Source: Bacillota bacterium
GTDB lineage: Bacteria; Bacillota; UBA4882; UBA8346
NCBI GenBank assembly: GCA_023429995.1
Contig: JAEZCE010000076.1
Span: 1 to 39,873, forward strand
Direction: 5' to 3'
DNA length: 39,873 nucleotides
Part shown: positions 20,442-29,442 of the stretch, piece after piece
How positions within the stretch are numbered: position 1 is the stretch's first letter
Layout of the letters: every line of letters begins with the position of its first letter
The notes under the pieces: generated by a model
Database searches by the model: none
What the model saw: the letters and a program-made list of their open reading frames with translations, nothing else
What the model was told of the DNA's origin: nothing
Translations under genes and position numbers: made by a program

Positions 20442-21869
20442 TTACCCCAGTCGCACCCTGGTTTTAATATAAGGGCCCCCATCGGAGACCTTCACAAATT
20501 CTTTATGACCTTTTCCGCAAGCGCCGGAACCGAAAAGCTCCGCTTTTTCCGAAACCATCGTCACTGCGGAAAGCACTTCCGGAACATATCCGGTCATAAT
20601 TACCGGCGATACCAGATTCCCGGTCAGTTTTCCATCCACAATCTCTTCCCCTTGCAAAACCATGCATTGGATTCCCCAATTTTTGGGGTCCTCCATCCCG
20701 CTCATCATGCCCTCCAAGAGATAGCCATGGCGGATGGAAGCTATCATCTCAGGAAGAGTATCCTGTCCCGGACTAAAGAAAGTATTGGTCATCCGGGCAT
20801 AAGCTTTGCGTTCATAAGATTCCCGTTTTCCGTTACCGGTAGGTTCCGTACCCAGTCTCAGGGCGGATAAGCGATCGGAAATTCCGGCTTTTAAAATCCC
20901 TTGATCAATGACTACGGTATCCTTGGCTAACACGCCTTCATCATCAAAAAGATACGATGATACCTGGTGGGCGGCGGCAGCGCCGTCATGCATGGTAACC
21001 AGTTTGGACCCAACCGGTTTCCCCAGGTACTCCCGGGCTTTGGCGCGATTTTTGACGAACATATCCATCTCCACCCCATGGCCAAAAGCCTCGTGAGCAA
21101 TCAGGCCTGAAACCTCGGGTGAGCAAATTACATCATATTCACCGGGAGGAACCGCCTTCGCATCCAACAACTTCTCAGCCTGAGTGATCACCTTGGCAAC
21201 GGCCGGCTCCATTTCATCCAACAATTCCGGACCTTTGAGGCCGGAAAAACTGCCGTAACAGTAACGGGTATTTCCTTCCCGCCGTACAATCGGGATTAAG
21301 TATCCCTGGCTCCAAACATAACTCTGCTCAAGCCGCTTGGCCGTGGAGATAAATATCTTGGATACCTGGACTTCCTCATAACGGACCCGGAAGTCTACCG
21401 ACCATTTGGAAAGGGCAAAGCCTTTTTGATGAAGGGTAGTCAAGCGGGTGACTTTTTCTTCAGCACTCATCTGCTGGGGCAGCTTTTGGGCTTCCCCGTA
21501 AAAACTTTTCGCTAGCGGCTCCTCTTTGATGAGGGGGTAACGGGCAACGTTGATTCCCAAAACCCCCGGTTCCAGGGGAACTTGAACGCGGAAGCGAATC
21601 TCCTGAATAAAAGAATCGAGATCCTGAGAAGGGATTTCATTAAAAGAAAACTCGGAATAAATCGAGTCGTGGTAAACCCGGATCACAAAGCCCCGTTCGG
21701 TCCAACGCGACTCGCCAACCTGAATACTGACTTTTTGAACCGCATATTGTTTCCCAACGCTGTCGATACCCAATACCGAAACGTAGGGAAAATGCCGGGA
21801 TAATTCCGTCACCAACCGGCTCAGGGTTTCGGTTTGAGACATCAGATAAGGCGACATGGCGACTTTCAT
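20442..21869 (-). CDS. tldD: TldD-family zinc metalloprotease
   Basis: 475 residues. The catalytic zinc motif is HEAFGHGVEMD (HExxxH) in the middle of the protein, in SGLIAHEAFGHGVEMDMF. Further TldD blocks are SYLFDDEGVLAKDTVVIDQGIL, GNGKRESYERKAYARMTNTFF, GYLLEGMMSGMEDPKNWGIQCM, and near the end SPVIMTGYVPEVLSAVTMV and GSGACGKGHKEFVKVSDGGPYIKTRVRLG. All are family signatures, so the enzyme is likely active with its TldE partner next to it. The start has GGAGGA 5-6 bases before the ATG. It is the first gene of the tldD-tldE-dipeptidase operon, with no clean promoter visible in the 198-base gap upstream. The substrate is unknown; no peptide precursor gene is visible nearby. Confidence 0.93.
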   Translation of the reverse strand: MKVAMSPYLMSQTETLSRLVTELSRHFPYVSVLGIDSVGKQYAVQKVSIQVGESRWTERGFVIRVYHDSIYSEFSFNEIPSQDLDSFIQEIRFRVQVPLEPGVLGINVARYPLIKEEPLAKSFYGEAQKLPQQMSAEEKVTRLTTLHQKGFALSKWSVDFRVRYEEVQVSKIFISTAKRLEQSYVWSQGYLIPIVRREGNTRYCYGSFSGLKGPELLDEMEPAVAKVITQAEKLLDAKAVPPGEYDVICSPEVSGLIAHEAFGHGVEMDMFVKNRAKAREYLGKPVGSKLVTMHDGAAAAHQVSSYLFDDEGVLAKDTVVIDQGILKAGISDRLSALRLGTEPTGNGKRESYERKAYARMTNTFFSPGQDTLPEMIASIRHGYLLEGMMSGMEDPKNWGIQCMVLQGEEIVDGKLTGNLVSPVIMTGYVPEVLSAVTMVSEKAELFGSGACGKGHKEFVKVSDGGPYIKTRVRLG

Positions 21870-22041
21870 TGAAATCCTCCATTCTTAGCTCAAATACGGG
21901 AATTCACCGGTTTTGGTCAATCTCGCTTTGAGTCTTCCTATGTAAAATATGAAATTAGCCAAAATATATACTTTGTATTTCCATCTTTTAAGAGGTTTCC
22001 CTTTTGCTTGCCGAATTTTTTTCCAGTGAATTTCGGGGTTC

Positions 22042-22067
22042 GATTAAAACCGCCGGACAGTTTAATC
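22042..22067 (-). terminator. Weak hairpin after rfbB
   Basis: On the minus strand GATTAAAC, a loop of about 9 bases, then GTTTTAATC follows directly after the true rfbB stop. There is no T-run beyond it, so termination is uncertain. Confidence 0.3.
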
Positions 22068-23046
22068 CTATTGCCGATACTCCCCGGATTGAATGCGTTC
22101 CCACCAGGAACGATGTTCTAAATACCACTTAATGGTATCCAGATTCCGACGTCAAAAGGTATGGTTGGCGTCCAGCCTAAGCTTTTTCTGATCTTCGTAG
22201 CATCGATGGCATAACGGCGGTCATGTCCAGGCCGATCTTTCACATATTCAATGGAGGACTCGGATTTCCCGAGGATTCCCAAGATTAGTCTGACGATTTC
22301 AATATTGGAATGTTCATTATGACCGCCGATGTTATAAACTTCACCCAAAACGCCATGATGAAATACACTGTCAATTCCCAGGCAATGGTCTTTCACATGG
22401 AGCCAATCCCTAACATTCAAGCCATCGCCGTATACAGGCAAAGGTTTATCATCTAACGCGTTGGAAATTATCAAAGGAACAAATTTTTCGAGAAATTGAT
22501 AGGGGCCGTAGTTATTGGAACAACGAGTAATTAATACCGGTTGACCATAAGTATGAAAGGCCGCCCTTACCAATAGGTCGGCGCCCGTTTTACTGGCCGA
22601 ATAAGGGCTGTTGGGAGCGAGAGGGGTATCCTCGGTAAATAACCATCGGGTCCAAGACTACCGTAAACTTCATCGGTAGAAACCTGTAAATAACGCGGGA
22701 CTCTATATTTCCGGGAGAGATCCAACAAAACCTGTGTTCCCAAAATATTGGTTTTTACAAATGCTTTCGGGTTGTCAATGCTACGATCCACATGAGATTC
22801 GGCAGCCAAGTGGATCACTCCGTCGAAACCCTCCTGAAAAAGGGGTTCAATTGCCATTCTATCGGTGACATCCGCCTTAAAAAAACGATAATGGGTTGCA
22901 CCCTTTAAGCCTTCAAGATTATCCAAATTACCGGCGTAGGTGAGATTGTCGAGATTGATCAACTTGTAATCAGGGTATTTTTCACTTAAATAATATAACA
23001 GATTACTGCCGATAAAACCGGCGCCCCCGGTTATTAAAATTTTCAT
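22068..23046 (-). pseudogene. rfbB: dTDP-glucose 4,6-dehydratase gene with two frameshifts
   Basis: The first frame (23046 down to about 22640) begins MKILITGGAGFIGSNLLYYL (Rossmann GxxGxxG) and reaches QVSTDEVYGSLGPDGYL. Then one base is missing near 22636-22641, and translation runs into nonsense. In the shifted frame the family sequence resumes exactly: TEDTPLAPNSPYSASKTGADLLVRAAFHTYG (active YxxxK), then TRCSNNYGPYQ, YGDGLNVRDWLHVKDH, RPGHDRRYAIDATKIRKSLGW. A second missing base near 22138-22146 shifts it again, after which TIKWYLEHRSWWERIQSGEYR ends at a TAG (22068-22070). The two gaps sum to a length of 327 codons, normal for RmlB. Either the gene is dead or the assembly has two errors; the neighbouring damaged rfbA favours decay. 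It would make dTDP-4-keto-6-deoxyglucose for rhamnose-type sugars. Confidence 0.9.
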
Positions 23047-23086
23047 CCCTTTCCTCCCGCCTTTAAAAAAAACTCACGAATGGATT

Positions 23087-23872
23087 TCAATATGAGCTTT
23101 CTTCATCTCGATAAGCATATTGAGCATACACGATCAAACGTTTGGCTACCTGTCTTAAATGATGACCATAAGGGGATTTCCCATAACGATTGGCTGCTTC
23201 AAGAATCTGCTCCAAAGGAATCCATCCCTGGACATAGGCAATTTCTTCCGGCGCGGCAATCTTGATTCCTTGTCTTTTTTCAATTGTTTTAATAAATTCT
23301 GCTGCTTCTAATAAACTATCGATTGTTCCTGTATCGAGCCAGGCGAATCCCTGGCCCAATAATTTCACATCCAATTGACCTTCTTCAAGATACATTCTAT
23401 TCAGGTCGGTGATTTCCAATTCTCCTCTAAGGCTGGGTTTCAAATTTTTGGCATATTCGACCACCCGGGTATCATAAAAATACAATCCGGTGATGACATA
23501 ATTTGACTTGGGATGGACCGGTTTCTCTTCCACAGATAAAACCTGCCCTTTATTATCAAGTTCAACAACTTCAAACTGTCTCGGATCTTCGACATAGTAT
23601 CCAAAAACAGTGGCCCGGCCCTTGTTGTGAGAAGCTTCTTGTAAAAATTTACTTAAGCCATTGCCATAAAAAATATTATCACCCAGGATCAAGGTACAGT
23701 CATCTCCTGCAATGAACTCTTCTCCAATAAGAAAGGCCTGCGCCAAACCGCCGGGAGAGGGCTGAACGGCGTATTTAAAATTCACACCAAACTGACAGCC
23801 AGTCCCTAATAATCTTTGAAAGTTATGAATATCTTCAGGAGTTGATATAATCAGGATATCCCTAATTCTCAA
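23087..23872 (-). pseudogene. rfbA: Glucose-1-phosphate thymidylyltransferase, N-terminally truncated
   Basis: The frame is open from a TTG at 23872 and reads RIRDILIISTPEDIHNFQRLLG onwards, matching RmlA from about residue 48 of the usual 290. The missing part holds the nucleotide-binding GGxGTRL and the KQLLPVYDKP loop, without which the enzyme cannot work. The rest is intact: QPSPGGLAQAF, DDCTLILGDNIFYG, FGYYVEDPRQFEVVE, EEKPVHPKSNYVITGLYFYD, LKPSLRGELEITDLN, FAWLDTGT. The TTG has no ribosome binding site, and a stop lies three codons upstream. The break coincides with one arm of an inverted repeat (23855-23923), and a terminator lies just beyond it. I conclude the 5' end was lost by rearrangement. 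The gap to rfbB is 40 bases, so both were once an operon. Confidence 0.85.
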
Positions 23873-23923
23873 GGACTAAAACGAATACCCAAAATGAATT
23901 GAGTCCTAATTTTCTAGGATATC
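23855..23923. repeat. Inverted repeat at the broken end of rfbA
   Basis: GATATCCCTAATTCTC-AAGGACT (23855-23877) and AGTCCTAATTTTCTAGGATATC (23902-23923) are imperfect reverse complements flanking a loop of about 25 bases. The repeat covers the truncation point of rfbA and may mark the insertion or deletion that removed its 5' end. Confidence 0.5.
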
Positions 23924-23932
23924 GTTAAAAGC

Positions 23933-23968
23933 AAAAAAATCCCCAACTGCCTTATTGGTTGGGAATTT
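23933..23968 (-). terminator. Intrinsic terminator upstream of truncated rfbA
   Basis: On the minus strand AAATTCCCAACC, loop AATAAGGCA, GTTGGGGATTTTTTT. It is a textbook terminator for a minus-strand gene that is no longer present upstream, and it would also block transcription into rfbA. Confidence 0.75.
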
Positions 23969-24013
23969 CTATATGAAAATATCTTCAAAAGTATTCAGAC
24001 CCCGGAGACATAG

Positions 24014-24247
24014 AATGATCAAAACATTACTAATCGAAAGTTTCGATTACGATATAGTTTTATTGACGATAAGTTGGTTATGGCGAGGTACTCATTGATG
24101 GAAACCTCACTCACAATAGGGGGTATATTTAATTATTCCAAAACATATGATAAAGAATGCAGTTTCCAAGTTGATACTTTCTATAAATTAAAGGATATAT
24201 TAATAGAAAAATATGGCCAACCGACAGAAAATGACCGTGCTTCCTGA
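24014..24247 (+). pseudogene. C-terminal fragment of a Firmicutes hypothetical protein
   Basis: An open frame of 77 codons without a credible start reads RYSFIDDKLVMARYSLME, then FYKLKDILIEKYGQPTEN, and ends at a TGA. The pattern 'xFxxDKLV.A.Y', followed by 'LK..L..KYG.P.E', is familiar from a family of clostridial hypothetical proteins and lipoproteins, where it forms the C-terminal half. The downstream part and the start are absent. An internal ATG at 24098 would give only 49 residues. Together with the broken rfb genes it suggests a debris region. The identification is by memory of the pattern only. Confidence 0.45.
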
Positions 24248-24283
24248 CTTTTGCGTAAATATACGCAACACTTCAGTAAGCTC

Positions 24284-24344
24284 ACTTAGCCGTTGCGCAG
24301 ACATACTCAGCCGTCGCGTAGCCCACTCAACCCTTGCGTTGATT
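24284..24344. repeat. Three degenerate tandem repeats of 20-21 bp
   Basis: Units start ACTTAGCCGTTGCGCAG (24284), ACTCAGCCGTCGCGTAG (24305) and ACTCAACCCTTGCGTTG (24325). A related ACTTTTGCGTAA occurs at 24248. The spacing is 21 and 20 bases. Too few and too diverged for a CRISPR array. The stretch from 24345 to 24499 holds only a small perfect hairpin, ATTGTCA-gga-TGACAAT, at 24451-24467. Confidence 0.5.
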
Positions 24345-24499
24345 TTTCCACCCGGATTCTACCGTAAACAATAGGCCCCTTCCAAAATACAAGAAGTTCC
24401 CCCTAAGGTACAAAAACGGCCAAGATTTAGCATCTACAGGATTTACTAATATTGTCAGGATGACAATCCTCTAATCCTTTAATCCAATAAATCGGGGTT

Positions 24500-25810
24500 T
24501 TAAATGACTTCTCTTATCAGCGCCGGTGGGCTTACCTGTTTTTCACTCCAATGAAAGCAATTTACAGCCTCGGTTTCAGCTACACTTGCCCCAACTTTAT
24601 CTCGCGCATAAACTTCTGCGATAACAGCACCTTTAATTACATAGTCTCCTACTTTGGCAGAAAGTTTAATCCCTACATCGGGTTTAATAATGTCCTCCAA
24701 TTTATTTCGTCCGGCGCCTAATTTCATAGCGCAAAGCCCCAGTGCCCGGCAATCAATCCGCTCAATCCAACCATCTTTCGGAGCGTACACCGGCTGGACC
24801 ACCGGCGCCAAAGGTAACAGACCCGGTTCTTCCACGACTCGGGAATCGCCTCCCTGAGCGGTTATCAATTGTTGGAGTTTGGCGGCCCCGGCGCCACTCT
24901 CCAACATTTTCTTCATTAATTCGGTTCCTGCTTCCGGTGAGGCTGAACGCTCGGCCAGAAAGGCCATATATCCTCCCAGTATCAGACATAATTCGGTTAA
25001 ATCAGAGGGGCCTTCCCCCCGTAACGTCCGAATCGCTTCCACGACCTCCAGACTATTACCGATAGCCCGGCCCAATGGTTCATTCATATCGCTTAATACT
25101 GCCTTAAAACGGCGGCCCGCCCGATTGCCGATTTCCACCATGGTTCTGGCGAGCTCCAAAGCCTGAGCGTAATCATGCATAAATGCACCGTCACCGAACT
25201 TAACGTCCAGTAAAACCCCGTCAGCGCCGGCCGCCAGCTTTTTAGACACAATGCTGCTGGCGATCAAGGGAATGCTTTCAACCGTAGCCGTTAAGTCTCT
25301 TAATGCATAGAGTTTCTTATCTGCCGGCACCATATGTCCGCTTTGACCAACCAGGGCAACACCGATTCTTGCCACTTGGCTTAAAAACTGTTCCTGGGGT
25401 AAACTGGTTTTAAAACCCGGAATTGCTTCCAATTTATCAATGGTCCCTCCGGTATGGCCCAGTCCTCTACCGGACATCTTGGCAACGGGTATTCCGGCTG
25501 AAGCGACCAGCGGGATCAAGACCAACGAAGTCTTATCGCCCACTCCACCCGTACTGTGTTTATCAACCTTGGGACCGGATATTCCGGATAGGTCGATCAT
25601 TTCTCCGGAACCCGCCATCTCCAAGGTTAAATAGGTGCATTCATCAAAGGTCATTCCTTGAAAATAGACTGCCATGCACCACGCGCTCATTTGATAATCA
25701 GGGATTTCTCCCGCCACAAACCCGTGAATCAGATAATGAATTTCATCGCGGGTCAATTCTCCGCCTTCACGCTTTTTCCAGATCAGATCATAAACTCTCA
25801 TATTTTCCAT
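24500..25810 (-). CDS. pdp: Pyrimidine-nucleoside phosphorylase
   Basis: 436 residues, the normal size for the thymidine/pyrimidine phosphorylase family. The signature is KHSTGGVGDKTSLVLIPLVASAGIPVAKMSGRGLGHTGGTIDKLEAIPG, containing the phosphate-binding Lys and SGRGLGHTGGT. LRDLTATVESIPLIASSIVSKKLAAGADGVLLDVKFGDGAFM is equally typical, and a C-terminal alpha/beta domain follows. It cleaves uridine or thymidine with phosphate to base plus (deoxy)ribose-1-phosphate. The gene lies 100 bases after deoB, whose product isomerises that sugar phosphate, so the two form a nucleoside-salvage operon. The start is the ATG after GAGGTGACAGC; the ATG three codons later is an alternative. DeoA and Pdp cannot be separated firmly by eye; Pdp is usual in Firmicutes. 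Confidence 0.93.
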   Translation of the reverse strand: MENMRVYDLIWKKREGGELTRDEIHYLIHGFVAGEIPDYQMSAWCMAVYFQGMTFDECTYLTLEMAGSGEMIDLSGISGPKVDKHSTGGVGDKTSLVLIPLVASAGIPVAKMSGRGLGHTGGTIDKLEAIPGFKTSLPQEQFLSQVARIGVALVGQSGHMVPADKKLYALRDLTATVESIPLIASSIVSKKLAAGADGVLLDVKFGDGAFMHDYAQALELARTMVEIGNRAGRRFKAVLSDMNEPLGRAIGNSLEVVEAIRTLRGEGPSDLTELCLILGGYMAFLAERSASPEAGTELMKKMLESGAGAAKLQQLITAQGGDSRVVEEPGLLPLAPVVQPVYAPKDGWIERIDCRALGLCAMKLGAGRNKLEDIIKPDVGIKLSAKVGDYVIKGAVIAEVYARDKVGASVAETEAVNCFHWSEKQVSPPALIREVI

Positions 25811-25910
25811 GCTGTCACCTCAAGTTATGGCGCATTCACGTAGTCATGCTCACGTAAGCTCTTTTATTACAATTTTATCCTGCCAAATCCCAACCCTGAT
25901 TTCAATATTT

Positions 25911-27083
25911 CTATAAACCGATCCGGCTGGCAAATTCCTCTCCCACCGGCCATGGCTCGAGATTAAACCAGGCGCATAAAGAAGCCGCGATATCTGCAAA
26001 AGTACTCCGGGTGCCAAGGTTAATACCTGCAGGTAATCCAGGTCCCATTATCAGCAAAGGCGTATATTCTCTTGAATGATCCGTACTGGGAGTTGTAGGG
26101 TCACAACCATGATCTCCCGTAATTATCAAAACATCACCTTGACCAAGTTTCGGTAAATTTTGGCCGAGCCAATGGTCAAATTCCTGTAAAGCCTGGCCAT
26201 ACCCTTTCGGATCGTTTCGGTGACCGTAAAGCATATCAAAATCAACGCAATTGGCAAAGACAAGTCCCTTAAAATCACGTTCAATGAGTTCACTGAGGAA
26301 TGCCAAAGTCTCCGGATTGTTGTGGGTATGGTTGGAATCGGTTAAACCCTGGGAACTGAAGATATCCTCAATTTTCCCCACGCCATAAACCGTAAAGCCT
26401 GCTTCCTTCAAACGATCAAGCACCGTTTCTGAAAACGGCTTCAATGAAAAATCCTTCCGCCCGGGTGTACGATAGAAAGAGCCCGGTTTTCCCAGGAATG
26501 GACGGGCAATCACCCGACCTACTCCATGTTTTCCTTTTAAGATTTCCCGAGCAATTTCACAAAAACCATACTGTTGCTCCAATGGAAAAATTTCCTCATG
26601 GGCCGCAATCTGAAAAACACTATCCGCTGATGTATACACGATTAATTTTTTAGTATGAATATGTTCCTCGCCGAGTTCAGCAATGATTTCCGTCCCGGAG
26701 GCCGCCTTATTTCCAAGTATGCCATGACCCGTCCTTCGAGTAAATGCATGAATGATTTCATCCGGAAAACCCTGAGGATATACGGGAAAAGGTTGGGGAA
26801 GAACGAGGCCGGACATTTCCCAATGTCCGGTCGTGGTATCTTTTCCTGCCGAACGTTCGGCCATTTTTCCAAAAACCACTCCTTCGGCAGTGGAAGAGAC
26901 GCCTAAAACATCCGTTAATTTACCAAGCCCCGCCGCTTCCATATTCGGTAAATTCAAACCTCCTAAGGCTTTAGCAATGTTGGCCAAAGTATTGCTTCCC
27001 TGATCGCCGTAAGCTGCAGCGTCGGGTAACTCACCCACTCCAACACTATCCAGTACAATCAAAAAAATACGTTTGATTTTCAT
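25911..27083 (-). CDS. deoB: Phosphopentomutase
   Basis: 390 residues, typical length. Alkaline-phosphatase superfamily: N-terminal metal site IVLDSVGVGELPDAAAYGDQGSNTL, phosphorylated Thr region GKDTTTGHWEMSG, and C-terminal metal sites NCVDFDMLYGHRNDPKGYGQALQEFD and ITGDHGCDPTTPSTDHSREYTP. All metal-binding Asp and His are present, so the enzyme should be active with Mn2+, converting (deoxy)ribose-1-phosphate to the 5-phosphate. The ribosome binding site is GAGGAG before the ATG. It begins only 15 bases after the GGDEF-EAL gene on the same strand, so the nucleoside-salvage genes may share a transcript with a c-di-GMP enzyme. No CodY or DeoR operator could be identified by eye. Confidence 0.97.
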   Translation of the reverse strand: MKIKRIFLIVLDSVGVGELPDAAAYGDQGSNTLANIAKALGGLNLPNMEAAGLGKLTDVLGVSSTAEGVVFGKMAERSAGKDTTTGHWEMSGLVLPQPFPVYPQGFPDEIIHAFTRRTGHGILGNKAASGTEIIAELGEEHIHTKKLIVYTSADSVFQIAAHEEIFPLEQQYGFCEIAREILKGKHGVGRVIARPFLGKPGSFYRTPGRKDFSLKPFSETVLDRLKEAGFTVYGVGKIEDIFSSQGLTDSNHTHNNPETLAFLSELIERDFKGLVFANCVDFDMLYGHRNDPKGYGQALQEFDHWLGQNLPKLGQGDVLIITGDHGCDPTTPSTDHSREYTPLLIMGPGLPAGINLGTRSTFADIAASLCAWFNLEPWPVGEEFASRIGL

Positions 27084-27098
27084 TTTTGCTCCTCGGTT

Positions 27099-29144
27099 TC
27101 ATTGACTTCTGTTATTATTATTAAAAATGGGGGCTGGTTTCCCGAGATAATAACCCTGTCCATAGGTAACGCCGATTTCTTTCAAAATCTGTACCGTTTC
27201 GGCGCTTCCCACAAATTCGGCCACAGTTTCCAGGTTGAGGGCTTTTGCCAAATCTTGCATTGCCTGAACTAAATATCGCAAGGTACTATCGCTATCCAAA
27301 GCACTGATGAAAGCGCCGTCCAGCTTTAATTGATTAACCGGCAGATTTCTTAAGTAAGAGAAGGAATTGAATCCGGCTCCAAAGTCGTCCAAGGAAAATA
27401 AGCATCCAAAAGCCCTTAGTCGATTGATCCATTCCTGAGCTGATCTTAAGTCATGAATTACCGACGTTTCCGTGATTTCAAACCCGATTCTTCCCGGCCC
27501 AAGCCCATATTGAAGTAAACTGTCTTCAATATATATTAATAAGCCTTCGTCGGCCAGGCTGCTTCCGGAAAGGTTAATGAATATCTGGAGATCCGGATGT
27601 TCTTGCAAAGTATACAACACATGGCGGACCATCCAGCGATCAATTTGCGGCATTAATCCGAATTGTTCGGCGGCCGGTAGAAAAACGTCCGGAGTAATAA
27701 CCGTATCATGACTCTTCAGTCGAATTAAAGCTTCATAATGTTTTATTTGATTGTCTTGCAAACTGATGACCGGCTGGAAAAAAATCAAAAAGCCATCTAC
27801 TTCCAAAGCGTCTTTAATTAAAGTCACGATTTCATTGGTCTGGGATAACCGGACCATGGTGTTATCCTCGGGATAATATAATACTGCCCGGTTGCGGCCC
27901 TGCCGTTTTGCGGTATACATTGCAGTATCGGCTTGAGACAACAACGTTCCCTGCTCATGATTGCCGTCGATAAGCACGAGTCCGATACTGAGTCCCAAGT
28001 GAAAACTATGGTTGTCAAATACAAAGCGTTGTTCCTCGATGGTTTGACAAATCCGATCCGCTATGGCTTTTGCTTCATTGATGTCTTCATTGTCAAGCAG
28101 CAATGCAAATTCATCCCCGCCGATCCTGGCAAGCAAATCATATTCACGTAAATGTTGCTGCAATAAACGGGTAAAAGTAACCAGTACTTTATCACCTATG
28201 GTATGACCCATCGTATCATTGACAACCTTAAAATTGTCCAGATCCATCATCATTAAGGTGCTGGGCTTACCCCGGCGGGCACGGGCAACCCCTTTTTTCA
28301 ATGCATTCTCCAGTAACCGTCGGTTGGGTAGGCCGGTTAACTGATCATGAGTCGCTAAAAAACCCAACTGTTTTTCCTGTTCTCTCCTTTTGGAATTAAT
28401 TTCCTGCAAATGAGCGGCCATTTTATCGAAAGATTGAATTAAAAAATCAAGTTCGTCAGCAGGGCGAATTAGCTTGATACCTTTTGAAGGATTGCCTGTC
28501 CAATCGTTGAGGCGGATATTGAAATTTCCTTCCGCTAAAGCATTAAAACCATCTAAAATTTTGGCAATTCTTTTACCCAGTAAAATATTGGTCAAAACAT
28601 AAATAACTATCAATAAAGCGAGAATTGCTGCGCTTGAGCTCAGTAAAGCGATTACAAAAAACTCTCGGCTTTGTTTGATGAGTAAATTTTTGGAAAAGGA
28701 AATTTTTACATAAACCGGTGGTTGAAGTCCTGTACGGGCTTGTAAATAAGCATCCAAAGTTTTGGAAGTCTCCAAAAAAAACCGGGGCTGATTTCCTAAA
28801 ACCGGCACTGCCACTTTTTTCCCAATTCTTTTGATGTTTTGATGCGCTAAAATTTTTCCATTTTGATTGAGTACCGCGACGTCAACAATATCCCCGGAAC
28901 TATTATAAATCTGCTTGCAAAGATTGCTAAAACCATATAGAGAACTCTCCGTGCCAAAAGTTCCTATGGTGTAGTTGACTCTTTCCAGCAAAGGACCTGC
29001 CAATGCTGCTTCTCTTAAAAATATTTGATTTACCATGTGATGCCGGTTTAAACTTTGGAAAAGCGCAGCATCTACCGTAATAATGATTAAAACAGTAATC
29101 CCCAGAGTTCGGAACATGTTCATAGAAATTCTTGGGGTCTTCAT
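27099..29144 (-). CDS. Membrane-bound GGDEF-EAL c-di-GMP cyclase/phosphodiesterase
   Basis: 681 residues. TM1 is at about 12-32, a periplasmic sensing loop of about 130 residues follows, and TM2 is at about 163-187. Then come a HAMP domain (about 188-250), GGDEF (about 255-425) and EAL (about 437-675). The cyclase signature is intact, RIGGDEF (342-346), with an inhibitory RxxD site at REYD (333-336). The EAL domain keeps YEALIRL, INLSGS, EITET, LDDFGAGFNSF, LKLDG and ETVAEFV, so metal and catalytic residues are all present. The protein could therefore make and degrade c-di-GMP, with the balance set by the sensor. The ribosome binding site is AAAGGT. It is upstream of deoB by 15 bases. Its product could feed the tandem c-di-GMP riboswitches at 5911-6168, but no direct link is visible. 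Confidence 0.95.
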   Translation of the reverse strand: MKTPRISMNMFRTLGITVLIIITVDAALFQSLNRHHMVNQIFLREAALAGPLLERVNYTIGTFGTESSLYGFSNLCKQIYNSSGDIVDVAVLNQNGKILAHQNIKRIGKKVAVPVLGNQPRFFLETSKTLDAYLQARTGLQPPVYVKISFSKNLLIKQSREFFVIALLSSSAAILALLIVIYVLTNILLGKRIAKILDGFNALAEGNFNIRLNDWTGNPSKGIKLIRPADELDFLIQSFDKMAAHLQEINSKRREQEKQLGFLATHDQLTGLPNRRLLENALKKGVARARRGKPSTLMMMDLDNFKVVNDTMGHTIGDKVLVTFTRLLQQHLREYDLLARIGGDEFALLLDNEDINEAKAIADRICQTIEEQRFVFDNHSFHLGLSIGLVLIDGNHEQGTLLSQADTAMYTAKRQGRNRAVLYYPEDNTMVRLSQTNEIVTLIKDALEVDGFLIFFQPVISLQDNQIKHYEALIRLKSHDTVITPDVFLPAAEQFGLMPQIDRWMVRHVLYTLQEHPDLQIFINLSGSSLADEGLLIYIEDSLLQYGLGPGRIGFEITETSVIHDLRSAQEWINRLRAFGCLFSLDDFGAGFNSFSYLRNLPVNQLKLDGAFISALDSDSTLRYLVQAMQDLAKALNLETVAEFVGSAETVQILKEIGVTYGQGYYLGKPAPIFNNNNRSQ

Positions 29145-29352
29145 TGCAAATACCTTTCAAAATCTTTTGCTAATTTCGCGATAACAATGTGGATTTTAAC
29201 TATTTCGCCGTTTTTAAACATTTCCCTTTTTGGAAGAGATTTCCAGGCAATATTTTAAAGTGATTTTAGAATAAGTATAACTCTTTTTTCTTTTTCCATA
29301 AACTCTAGCCAATCCCTTTTCGGCCCCGAAAATTTTTGAAGTTTAACATCTC

Positions 29353-29420
29353 AAAAAAGAGCCGGAAAAAAGGGTTATTGGGGGGCGAACCTCCAAGAAA
29401 CTTTTTCCCGGCTCCTTTTG
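29353..29420 (-). terminator. Intrinsic terminator of valS
   Basis: On the minus strand GGAGCCGGGAAAAAG pairs with CTTTTTTCCGGCTC across a loop of about 30 bases, and the 3' arm ends in CTCTTTTTT. It lies 23 bases after the valS stop. The remainder of 29145-29442 shows nothing else. Confidence 0.8.
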
Positions 29421-29442
29421 GGCCAAAAATCGAACTGCAAAT

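Noticed and set aside
24284..24344. Possible CRISPR-like repeats
   Set aside because: The units are directly abutting, 20-21 bp, diverged and only three in number; there are no spacers and no cas genes.
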